NCBI GenBank assembly: GCA_017395715.1
Contig: JAFQNZ010000273.1
Location: 1 to 5,992, forward strand
Reading direction: 5' to 3'
Source: Clostridia bacterium
GTDB lineage: Bacteria > Bacillota > Clostridia > Oscillospirales > CAG-272
Length of the DNA: 5,992 nt
The notes beneath the pieces were generated by a model. The model made no database searches, was not told the DNA's origin, and saw nothing but the letters and a program-made list of their open reading frames with translations. Every line of letters starts with the position of its first letter. The stretch's first letter is position 1. Shown here one piece after another: positions 1 to 5,509 of this stretch. The position numbers and the translations under genes are program-made.

Positions 1-636
1 AATCTTTTTAACTGTTAAAAACTCAAGCAAACCGTCATCAAGTTCCGCACGTGGGGCGCAGTGAAAACCGCCGCCGTAATAACCGCCGTTCGCCACAAGA
101 CAAAGGAGAAGCTTCGAAGAAATATCCTCGGTGTGGCCGTTCTCATCTGTTACAGTTAAGGACATCATTTTTCCCATCGGTTTTAACAGTGAAAGAAGCA
201 CACTGACCATGTAAGCGGCACTACCTTTGAACAGCTTACATTTTTTCACCTTTTGCGTGAGAGACACCACATCACAGTCAAAGCCAACATTGACTTCATT
301 CGCCGCATATTTTTCATTGAATCGAATCAAGTCAATTGTATGCGCTTGGTTATGTCCATTGTCGGAAAAATTCCTTGCAAAATCATTTCCTGTTCCAAAC
401 GGATGGATGTACATAACCATGCTTTTTGAACAACCGGACGCCATCAAAGCATTGATCGATTCAAACACACTTCCGTCGCCGCCATACACATGGATCTCCG
501 CCGAAGGATCTGATGTACAGATCTCGCGAATCATTTCAACAGCATGACCCGCATACTCTGTTTTGAAAACATTAGCATCTTCAACATCGATCACCGAAGG
601 TGTTTTGGGGGCGTTAATGATCACATAGCGATTCAT
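1..636 (-). CDS. Diacylglycerol/lipid kinase family protein (YegS/DgkB-like), partial, 3' end outside window
   Basis: The 212 visible codons encode the N-terminal catalytic domain of a diacylglycerol kinase-like protein; the family normally has about 300 residues, so roughly the last third is missing beyond the left edge. Members phosphorylate diacylglycerol or related lipids with a nucleotide triphosphate at the inner membrane face. Visible motifs are the nucleotide-binding GGDG at residues 52-55 (YGGDGSVFE), GTGND at 81-85, NVGFD at 116-120, and the C-terminal-domain signature with NGGYYGGGF at 183-191 followed by AP and DDG at 200-202. The usual first motif (NPxxG near the N-terminus) is replaced by INAPKTP at 7-13, although the following TEYAGHA segment matches the family. 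The start ATG (636-634) shares one base with the asnS stop (TAATG). No Shine-Dalgarno is visible, so translation is probably coupled to asnS. The family call is solid; the lipid substrate is not determined. Confidence 0.88.
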   Translation of the reverse strand, partial: MNRYVIINAPKTPSVIDVEDANVFKTEYAGHAVEMIREICTSDPSAEIHVYGGDGSVFESINALMASGCSKSMVMYIHPFGTGNDFARNFSDNGHNQAHTIDLIRFNEKYAANEVNVGFDCDVVSLTQKVKKCKLFKGSAAYMVSVLLSLLKPMGKMMSLTVTDENGHTEDISSKLLLCLVANGGYYGGGFHCAPRAELDDGLLEFLTVKKI

Positions 637-2030
637 TATAATTCGCAGTTGTTAACCGTTCTCGGGAAGGGAAGAACATCACGGATGTTGGCAACGCCGG
701 TCAGATACATAACGCAACGTTCAAATCCGAGACCAAAACCGGCGTGTCTTGCCGAACCGAATTTGCGAAGATCAAGATAGAAATCATAGCTGTCCTTATC
801 AAGACCAAGCTCATCAATTCTGGCAGAAAGCTTTTCAAAATCATCTTCTCTCTGCGAACCGCCAATGATTTCACCGATACCGGGAACAAGACAGTCCATA
901 GCGGCAACGGTTTTTCCGTCTTCATTGAGCTTCATATAGAACGCTTTGATCTCCTTGGGATAGTCGGTAACAAACACGGGACGCTTAAATACTTCTTCTG
1001 TCAGATATCTTTCATGCTCAGTCTGAAGATCACAACCCCAATATACCTTGTATGCAAATTTATCATTATTCTTTTCAAGAATCTCAATTGCCTCGGTGTA
1101 GGTCACATGACCGAATGCGGAGTTTGCAACATGATTCAGACGGTCAAGCAAACCCTTGTCCACAAACGAGTTGAAAAAGTTCATTTCTTCGGGAGCGTTC
1201 TCAAGTACATAATTGATAATGTATTTGAGCATATCTTCTGCAATCTGCATATCATCCGTGAGATCGGCAAATGCCATTTCAGGTTCAATCATCCAAAACT
1301 CAGATGCGTGTCTTGTGGTATTGCTGTTTTCCGCGCGGAAGGTAGGACCAAATGTATAGATGTTACGGAATGCCATGGCAAAGGTTTCGCCGTTCAGCTG
1401 ACCGCTTACCGTAAGATTGGTCTTTTTGTTGTAGAAGTCCTGCGAAAAATCAACTTTGCCATCGGGAGTTTTGGGCAGATTCTCAAGATCAAGAGTTGTT
1501 ACCTGGAACATTTCGCCTGCACCTTCACAGTCACTACCTGTGATGATCGGGGTATGCACATACACAAAACCCTTTTCCTGGAAAAACTTATGGATTGCAT
1601 ACGCTGCAAGAGAGCGAACACGGAACACAGCTTGGAAGAGATTGGTTCTCGGACGAAGATGTGTAATCGTACGCAAATACTCAATCGAATGGCGCTTTTT
1701 CTGCAGGGGATAATCAGGGGTGGAAGCGCCCTCGCAAACAACAGAAGTTGCCTGAATTTCAAACGGCTGCTGTGCATTAGGGGTAGCAATAAACTTACCT
1801 TCAACTATAACAGCTGAACCGACATTCAGCTTTGCAATTTCTTGAAAGTTAGAAAGCTCGCTTGCATAAACCGCCTGAATGGGTGTAAAAAATGTTCCGT
1901 CTGCAATCACCAAAAAACCAAACGCATTGGAGGCACGGTTGGAACGAAGCCAACCACCAATACGAACGGTTGTATCATAGAATTTTTCTCTTTCTTCAAA
2001 GAGCTCACGAACCGTAATAAGATGTTCCAT
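636..2030 (-). CDS. asnS: Asparaginyl-tRNA synthetase (class IIb)
   Basis: The 464-residue product charges tRNA-Asn with asparagine in the cytoplasm using ATP. Length and sequence closely follow the E. coli-type enzyme of about 466 residues as I remember it. An N-terminal OB-fold anticodon-binding domain (about 18-100, with VRIGGWLRSNR) is followed by the class II catalytic core. Motif 1 lies around 149-163 (FFQEKGFVYVHTPIIT), then EGAGEMF. Motif 2 is about 229-252 with FRAENSNTTRHASEFWMIEPE, including the arginine that contacts ATP. Motif 3 is 431-445, GFGLGFERCVMYLTG, with its arginine at 438. SVSGQLNGE-type (here TVSGQLNGE, 207-215) and PGIGEIIGGSQRE (383-395) substrate segments are present. 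The ATG start at 2030-2028 has AAGGAA about 6 nt upstream. It is first in a minus-strand unit with the lipid kinase gene. No frameshift or missing key residue was seen. Confidence 0.97.
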   Translation of the reverse strand: MEHLITVRELFEEREKFYDTTVRIGGWLRSNRASNAFGFLVIADGTFFTPIQAVYASELSNFQEIAKLNVGSAVIVEGKFIATPNAQQPFEIQATSVVCEGASTPDYPLQKKRHSIEYLRTITHLRPRTNLFQAVFRVRSLAAYAIHKFFQEKGFVYVHTPIITGSDCEGAGEMFQVTTLDLENLPKTPDGKVDFSQDFYNKKTNLTVSGQLNGETFAMAFRNIYTFGPTFRAENSNTTRHASEFWMIEPEMAFADLTDDMQIAEDMLKYIINYVLENAPEEMNFFNSFVDKGLLDRLNHVANSAFGHVTYTEAIEILEKNNDKFAYKVYWGCDLQTEHERYLTEEVFKRPVFVTDYPKEIKAFYMKLNEDGKTVAAMDCLVPGIGEIIGGSQREDDFEKLSARIDELGLDKDSYDFYLDLRKFGSARHAGFGLGFERCVMYLTGVANIRDVLPFPRTVNNCEL

Positions 2031-2035
2031 ACTGA

Positions 2036-2041
2036 TTCCTT
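2036..2041 (-). promoter_or_regulatory. Shine-Dalgarno site of asnS
   Basis: On the minus strand AAGGAA lies 5 nt upstream of the ATG (2030-2028). It supports that start, which also gives the expected family N-terminus. Confidence 0.75.
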
Positions 2042-2045
2042 CCCA

Positions 2046-2076
2046 GGGTCAAACAAACTCAAACAAGTTATGACCC
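2046..2076 (-). repeat. Inverted repeat GGGTCA...TGACCC in the asnS leader, next to the ribosome site
   Basis: A perfect 6-bp inverted repeat has arms at 2046-2051 and 2071-2076, separated by 19 nt. On the asnS transcript it would form a hairpin whose 3' arm ends 4 nt before the Shine-Dalgarno. Much of the loop is an imperfect 10-nt tandem duplication (plus-strand TCAAACAAAC then TCAAACAAGT, 2049-2068, 8 of 10 identical). It could be a translational control hairpin or an operator site. Function is inferred only from position, and a 6-bp stem with a 19-nt loop is not strong. Confidence 0.35.
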
Positions 2077-2093
2077 ATTTGCCAAAATATATC

Positions 2094-2142
2094 AATTCGG
2101 TTTTTCTGTCATAAAAGTAGCCAATCATAAGCCCACCGAATT
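2094..2142 (-). repeat. Inverted repeat AATTCGGT...ACCGAATT in the asnS leader
   Basis: Perfect 8-bp arms at 2094-2101 and 2135-2142 are separated by 33 nt. Both arms lie downstream of the proposed asnS transcription start, so the RNA could pair near its 5' end. The conserved T-box sequence (AGGGTGGNACCGCG) that often controls aminoacyl-tRNA synthetase genes in Bacillota is absent. The repeat may be a protein-binding site, an RNA structure, or chance. Confidence 0.35.
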
Positions 2143-2154
2143 ATTTTACATATC

Positions 2155-2163
2155 ATTATATCA
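2155..2163 (-). promoter_or_regulatory. Extended -10 promoter for asnS
   Basis: The minus strand reads TGaTATAAT, a consensus sigma-A -10 with the extended TGn element. No good -35 is present at 16-18 nt, as expected for an extended -10 promoter. Initiation would fall near position 2148, giving a leader of about 118 nt. A/T tracts at 2188-2208 occupy the place where an UP element would contact the alpha subunit. Confidence 0.6.
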
Positions 2164-2183
2164 CATAGATAAAATAAAATCTA

Positions 2184-2219
2184 TAGTTTTTTTTATTTTT
2201 TTTATAAAAAAGAAAAAAA
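2184..2219. promoter_or_regulatory. A/T-tract block between divergent promoters (possible UP element)
   Basis: This stretch is nearly all A or T: runs of T on the plus strand switch, around TATA at about 2203, to runs of A, giving a rough A/T palindrome. It lies directly upstream of the asnS promoter and about 35 bp upstream of the plus-strand -35. Phased A tracts of this kind can bend DNA and stimulate promoters. The role here is inferred from position. Confidence 0.4.
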
Positions 2220-2252
2220 GATGCTAAAACATCAAATATATTACAAAAATGC

Positions 2253-2281
2253 TTGCAAATCCATCCAATGTGGAGTATAAT
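2253..2281 (+). promoter_or_regulatory. Sigma-A type promoter for the four-gene plus-strand operon
   Basis: TTGCAA (2253-2258) is separated by exactly 17 nt from a consensus TATAAT (2276-2281). Transcription should start near 2288, leaving a leader of about 22 nt before the TTG start at 2310. I see no comparable promoter ahead of the three downstream genes, so this one probably drives all four. Confidence 0.8.
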
Positions 2282-2294
2282 GAAGTAAGTGAAA

Positions 2295-2303
2295 AAAGGA
2301 GGG
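2295..2303 (+). promoter_or_regulatory. Shine-Dalgarno site that sets a TTG start at 2310
   Basis: AAAGGAGGG ends 6 nt before TTG at 2310-2312, ideal spacing. An upstream in-frame GTG at 2289 would place this site inside the coding region, has no ribosome site of its own, and would coincide with the predicted transcription start. TTG at 2310 is therefore the better start. Confidence 0.8.
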
Positions 2304-2309
2304 ATTACC

Positions 2310-2660
2310 TTGTTCAGATATCACTGGAGCCGACTGCGTATAGAACTTCATGTTAAAACATTTGAAGGAATTTCTGAGGAAAAAATAACACAGTATTTTT
2401 TCTCGCCTTCCGAGCTTGAAACAGAACCTACCGTTTCAATTGCCGGAAAAGGAATACTCGATTATGTCCTGACCGTTCAGATGATGAGCGAAAGCGAAGT
2501 GGTTTTGTTTGATGCCATGCGTTCTGAAGATGAGATGCTCAATCTCGATTGTTACGAGAGTAAGGGCGTGTTAATTCTGCACGAGGGAGATATACACAAA
2601 ACACCCACGATCAATATTTCATACAATAAAAGTTATTGGTATGAAGTATCGATTGAATAG
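2310..2660 (+). CDS. Acidic protein of unknown function, 116 residues, first gene of operon
   Basis: I do not recognise this protein. It is intact, starts at TTG behind a strong AAAGGAGG, and follows a near-consensus promoter by about 30 nt, so it is very likely expressed. No signal peptide, membrane segment, metal-binding cysteine pair or catalytic signature is visible. The sequence is acidic (about 20 Asp/Glu against 10 Lys/Arg). It alternates short hydrophobic stretches in a beta-like pattern: RLRIELHV, TVSIAGKGILDYVLTVQMM, SEVVLFDAM, GVLILHEGD and a C-terminal aromatic SYWYEVSIE. This suggests a small mostly-beta cytoplasmic domain. Only one cysteine is present, in LDCYES. It lies 57 nt ahead of the M29 aminopeptidase gene on the same strand. 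A role linked to that gene is possible but not shown. Confidence is for a real gene, not for a function. Confidence 0.8.
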   Translation: MFRYHWSRLRIELHVKTFEGISEEKITQYFFSPSELETEPTVSIAGKGILDYVLTVQMMSESEVVLFDAMRSEDEMLNLDCYESKGVLILHEGDIHKTPTINISYNKSYWYEVSIE

Positions 2661-2663
2661 TTT

Positions 2664-2673
2664 GGGATATCCC
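2664..2673. repeat. Perfect 10-bp palindrome GGGATATCCC between operon genes 1 and 2
   Basis: The palindrome begins 3 nt after the stop codon of the first gene, in a 57-nt gap. It has no loop, so it suits a dimeric DNA-binding protein better than an RNA hairpin, and no T-run follows, so it is not a terminator. It may be chance. Confidence 0.3.
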
Positions 2674-2717
2674 GTATTTTGGAACTTTATTTATTGAAAT
2701 TAAAACGGAGAAGATCA

Positions 2718-3944
2718 ATGAAAAAAACTTTACTGCGTAATTATGCCAAACTCATTGCAAGAGTCGGCGGAAACATCAAAAAAGGGCAGCCTGTCATCAT
2801 TAACGCTCAGCTTGACCAACCCGAGTTTATCAAAATTCTCGTTGAGGAATGCTACAAAGCAGGTGCTTCCAATGTTACAGTTGATTGGAGCTATCAGCCT
2901 CTTGCAAAGGTTAATACCAAGTATCGCTCCTTGAAGGTTATGTCCAAAATTGAAAATTGGGAACTTGCCAAGCTTCAGCATCATGTTGACACCCTTCCTG
3001 TCAGACTCCATATCGTGTCCGACGATCCCGATGGATTAAAGGGAATCAACCAAGATAAGATCGCCAAAGCAAGCAAAGTGCGTTATCCCATCACAAAACC
3101 CTATTCCGATCAGATGAAGAGCCGCTATCAGTGGTGTATTGCCGCAGTTCCCGGTGTTGCTTGGGCAAAGAAAGTATTCCCCGGTCTTTCTAAATCATGT
3201 GCAGTTGAAAAGCTTTGGGAAGCAATTCTTCACACATCAAGAGCTGACGGAGAAGATCCTATTGCAGCTTGGGAAGCACACAACGCCGATCTCAAGAAGC
3301 GTTATGACTATTTGAATTCGCTCGGTATTGTTGCGCTTGAATACAAATCCTCCAACGGTACCGATCTGCGAGTTGGTATGATTCCTAACTCTGTTTTCCA
3401 TGGCGGCGGAGACACATCGCTTCTCGGAAACTACTTTAACCCCAACATTCCTTCCGAAGAAGTATATACTTCTCCCAAGAGAGGCGAAGCAGAGGGAATT
3501 GTATATGCTACCATGCCCCTCTCTTACCAAGGCGAGTTGATTGAAAATTTCAGCATGCGTTTTGAAGGCGGTAAAGTTGTGGAAGTTCACGCTGAAAAGA
3601 ACGAAGAACTTCTCCAGAAAATGGTCACCATGGACGAAGGTGCAGCCTATCTTGGCGAATGCGCACTTGTTCCTTTCACTTCTCCCATCAACCAGACCGG
3701 TATTCTTTTCTATAACACTCTGTTCGATGAAAATGCGCGTTGCCATTTGGCTCTCGGTGCAGGTTTCCCTGAAACCATCAAGGACTTTGATCAGTACACA
3801 CTGGAAGAGTGCCGCGCTATGGGTATCAACGAATCGATGATCCATGTTGACTTTATGATCGGTTCCGAAGACATGTCGATTGTTGCTGAAACCAAAGACG
3901 GAAAGAAAGTTCCGATCTTTACCAACGGCGTTTGGAGCTTCTGA
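2718..3944 (+). CDS. M29 family metallo-aminopeptidase (AmpS/PepS/aminopeptidase T type)
   Basis: The 408-residue product matches the length of M29 aminopeptidases (about 410), cytoplasmic dimetal enzymes that remove N-terminal residues from peptides. The ATG at 2718 has GGAG 7 nt upstream and gives the family N-terminus (LLRNYAKLIARVGGNIKKGQPVII); an in-frame upstream TTG at 2679 lacks such a site. The metal-ligand set known for the family can be placed: Glu247 or Glu248 in NIPSEEVYTSP, Glu314 in YLGECALVP, His343 in CHLALG, and His376 and Asp378 in MIHVDFMIGSED. Where several family members have a tyrosine seven residues after the first histidine, this protein appears to have Phe350 (GAGFPE). 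The C-terminus GKKVPIFTNGVWSF is typical. It is the second gene of the plus-strand operon, 28 nt ahead of the isomerase gene. The family is secure; peptide preference is unknown. Confidence 0.93.
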   Translation: MKKTLLRNYAKLIARVGGNIKKGQPVIINAQLDQPEFIKILVEECYKAGASNVTVDWSYQPLAKVNTKYRSLKVMSKIENWELAKLQHHVDTLPVRLHIVSDDPDGLKGINQDKIAKASKVRYPITKPYSDQMKSRYQWCIAAVPGVAWAKKVFPGLSKSCAVEKLWEAILHTSRADGEDPIAAWEAHNADLKKRYDYLNSLGIVALEYKSSNGTDLRVGMIPNSVFHGGGDTSLLGNYFNPNIPSEEVYTSPKRGEAEGIVYATMPLSYQGELIENFSMRFEGGKVVEVHAEKNEELLQKMVTMDEGAAYLGECALVPFTSPINQTGILFYNTLFDENARCHLALGAGFPETIKDFDQYTLEECRAMGINESMIHVDFMIGSEDMSIVAETKDGKKVPIFTNGVWSF

Positions 3945-3972
3945 TTTAGTTTTAGAAGGGAATCATTATACC

Positions 3973-4878
3973 ATGAAAAAAGGAATTTCGAGCTATTGCC
4001 TTTCTCCTGCCATGAAAAAAGGCGCATCGATTTATGAGGTGATTGATTTTGCCAAAAGCATCGGTTGCGAGCATATTGAATTTGTTCCTTTTTATACGCC
4101 TTTTGTTTTGGAAAGAGAGAATCGAATCGATGAAGCGTATATTGACAGTGTCCGAAACAAGTGTCTTGATGTCGGGCTGGATATTTCAACATACTCTGTT
4201 AATGCCGATCTGATCAGTAGCGATCGTGATGTCAGAAAGAGCGAAATTGCCCGTGTCAAACTTCATATCGATGCTGCTGAACGCTTAGGTCTCAAATGGA
4301 TGCGTCACGATATCGCTTCTTTCCGCAGACCGTTTGAATCCAATACCCCCGAGAACTTTGAAAAAGAATTTCCGTTGATGCTTGACGGCGTTCGCGAGCT
4401 TTACGAATATGCCGACAAAAAGGGAATTGCCACCACGCTTGAAAATCATGGTTTTTTCTGTAATGGAGCTGACCGCTTGATCCGTATCATCAATGCTTCG
4501 GGATGCCCGAATTTGAAAATGACAATGGATGTTGGTAACTTTGTTTGCGTTGATGATGATCCCGTCGCCGCAGTGAAAAAATGTCTGCCGTACGCCGCTA
4601 TTATTCATTTCAAGGACTTTTATATCAGAGACAAGAAGAGACTCCCCGGACAAACTGAAATGTTCAATTGCAACAATGGCAGTTGGTTTGAAACTTTGAG
4701 CGGAAAAATGCTCCGCGGTTCTATTCTCGGTCAAGGAGACCTTGACATTCCCGCCATTGTTGAACTGATAAAAACAAGCGGATTTGATGGGTATCTCTCC
4801 CTTGAATTTGAGGGAATGGAAGAATGTCATCAAGGAACGTCAATTTCTTTTAGCATGACAAACGCGCTTTTTGGATGA
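3973..4878 (+). CDS. Sugar phosphate isomerase/epimerase family protein (xylose isomerase-like TIM barrel)
   Basis: The 301-residue protein belongs to the AP-endonuclease-2/xylose-isomerase-like TIM-barrel superfamily, whose members isomerise or epimerise sugars and inositol derivatives with a divalent metal. The four usual metal ligands are visible at strand ends in the right order: Glu157 (TTLENHG), Asp186 (MTMDVGNF), His212 (IIHFKDF) and Glu278 (LSLEFEG). GQGDLDIP (253-260) is a common family loop. Length fits the family (about 270-300). The ATG at 3973 gives a natural barrel start (MKKGISSYCLS) and is preceded by AGAAGG 13 nt away, longer than ideal; upstream in-frame starts would overlap the aminopeptidase gene. 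The 28-nt gap to that gene suggests cotranscription. The actual substrate (hydroxypyruvate, ribulose 5-phosphate, inosose or another) cannot be read from sequence, so no gene symbol is given. Confidence 0.9.
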   Translation: MKKGISSYCLSPAMKKGASIYEVIDFAKSIGCEHIEFVPFYTPFVLERENRIDEAYIDSVRNKCLDVGLDISTYSVNADLISSDRDVRKSEIARVKLHIDAAERLGLKWMRHDIASFRRPFESNTPENFEKEFPLMLDGVRELYEYADKKGIATTLENHGFFCNGADRLIRIINASGCPNLKMTMDVGNFVCVDDDPVAAVKKCLPYAAIIHFKDFYIRDKKRLPGQTEMFNCNNGSWFETLSGKMLRGSILGQGDLDIPAIVELIKTSGFDGYLSLEFEGMEECHQGTSISFSMTNALFG

Positions 4879-4906
4879 TACTTGTATAAGGTCGCCTCAA
4901 CAAAAT

Positions 4907-4911
4907 AGGAG
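4907..4911 (+). promoter_or_regulatory. Shine-Dalgarno site of the Nudix gene
   Basis: AGGAG lies 6 nt before the ATG at 4918, in the 39-nt gap after the isomerase gene. It fixes the Nudix start and implies independent ribosome loading on a shared transcript. Confidence 0.75.
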
Positions 4912-4917
4912 AATATC

Positions 4918-5466
4918 ATGGAATTCAATCAGAATTTAATTGAAAAAGAAGTGTCCCGCGAAATTGTGTTTGATGGCAAGATTTTTAAAATTGCCAAGTG
5001 CAAAGCCGAACTTTGCAATCACCAGATCGTTGACAGAGAAATTATGCTTCACAGCGGCGGTGTCGGCATTCTTGCTATAGATGAATCAAAAAATGTTCTC
5101 CTTGTAGAACAGTATCGTTACGGTGCATCATCTTTCCTGTGGGAAATTCCTGCCGGAAAGTTGGAATACGGAGAAGATCCGTTTGAATGTGCAGTACGCG
5201 AACTTTCGGAAGAAACAGGGTGTACCGCAGACAACATGGAGTTTCTTGGAAAGCTGAATCCATCTCCCGCCATTATGAGCGAAGTTATCTACATCTACAT
5301 GGCAACAGGTCTTAAAAACGGTAATAAACATCTTGATAACGACGAATTTCTTGATGTCATCCGTATTCCGTTAGAGCAAGCTATTCAGATGGTTTTCTCG
5401 GGTGAAATCACAGATGCCAAGACGCAAATTGCGCTTTTGAAAGCTAACGAACTTTTGAAAAACTAA
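4918..5466 (+). CDS. Nudix hydrolase, ADP-ribose pyrophosphatase type
   Basis: The 182-residue protein carries a perfect Nudix box, G-x5-E-x7-RE-U-x-EE-x-G-U, from Gly80 to Cys102, with metal-binding Glu95, Glu98 and Glu99. Prolines at 115 and 117, about 15 residues after the box, match the spacing that marks ADP-ribose pyrophosphatases. The N-terminal VLLVEQYRYGASSFLWEIPAGKLE segment is also characteristic of that branch. Such enzymes cleave ADP-ribose (and sometimes other ADP-sugars) to AMP and ribose 5-phosphate in the cytoplasm, recycling NAD breakdown products and removing a reactive sugar. It is the last gene of the operon, followed within 4 nt by an intrinsic terminator. Substrate range among nucleoside diphosphate sugars cannot be settled from sequence alone. 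Confidence 0.92.
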   Translation: MEFNQNLIEKEVSREIVFDGKIFKIAKCKAELCNHQIVDREIMLHSGGVGILAIDESKNVLLVEQYRYGASSFLWEIPAGKLEYGEDPFECAVRELSEETGCTADNMEFLGKLNPSPAIMSEVIYIYMATGLKNGNKHLDNDEFLDVIRIPLEQAIQMVFSGEITDAKTQIALLKANELLKN

Positions 5467-5469
5467 AAG

Positions 5470-5505
5470 AATCCCAATCTGCTTTTTGGCAGATTGGGAT
5501 TTTTT
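5470..5505. terminator. Intrinsic terminator between convergent genes, probably bidirectional
   Basis: A perfect 13-bp stem (arms 5470-5482 and 5489-5501) closes a 6-nt loop and runs into a T-tract at 5500-5505, a textbook plus-strand terminator for the four-gene operon. On the minus strand the stem is followed by TTCTTTTAG, a weaker U-tract, so it can also end transcription from the rsmB-like gene, which stops at 5510. Confidence 0.93.
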
Positions 5506-5509
5506 ATGT

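Noticed and set aside
744..1817. A long open frame on the plus strand opposite asnS
   Set aside because: It lies entirely antisense to a clear asparaginyl-tRNA synthetase, has no ribosome site or promoter, and its translation resembles no protein; it is a by-product of asnS codon use.
2031..2148. T-box riboswitch ahead of asnS
   Set aside because: Expected for synthetase genes in this group, but the conserved T-box sequence and a terminator hairpin are absent and the leader is too short.
2166..2183. Short inverted repeat TAGAT...ATCTA near the asnS -35 region
   Set aside because: Five-base A/T-rich arms in an A/T-rich spacer are expected by chance.
2289..2309. GTG at 2289 as the start of the unknown protein
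   Set aside because: It falls at the predicted transcription start and would put the AAAGGAGGG ribosome site inside the gene; TTG at 2310 is better placed.
2679..2717. Upstream TTG at 2679 as start of the aminopeptidase
   Set aside because: There is no ribosome site before it, and the extra 13 residues are not family-like; ATG at 2718 has GGAG at ideal spacing.
3237..3845. A 202-codon open frame on the minus strand opposite the aminopeptidase gene
   Set aside because: It is antisense to conserved M29 coding sequence, including the metal-ligand region, and has no initiation signals.
3880..3972. Extended N-terminus for the TIM-barrel isomerase from 3880
   Set aside because: It would overlap the end of the aminopeptidase gene in another frame and add residues not seen in the family; ATG at 3973 begins the barrel naturally.
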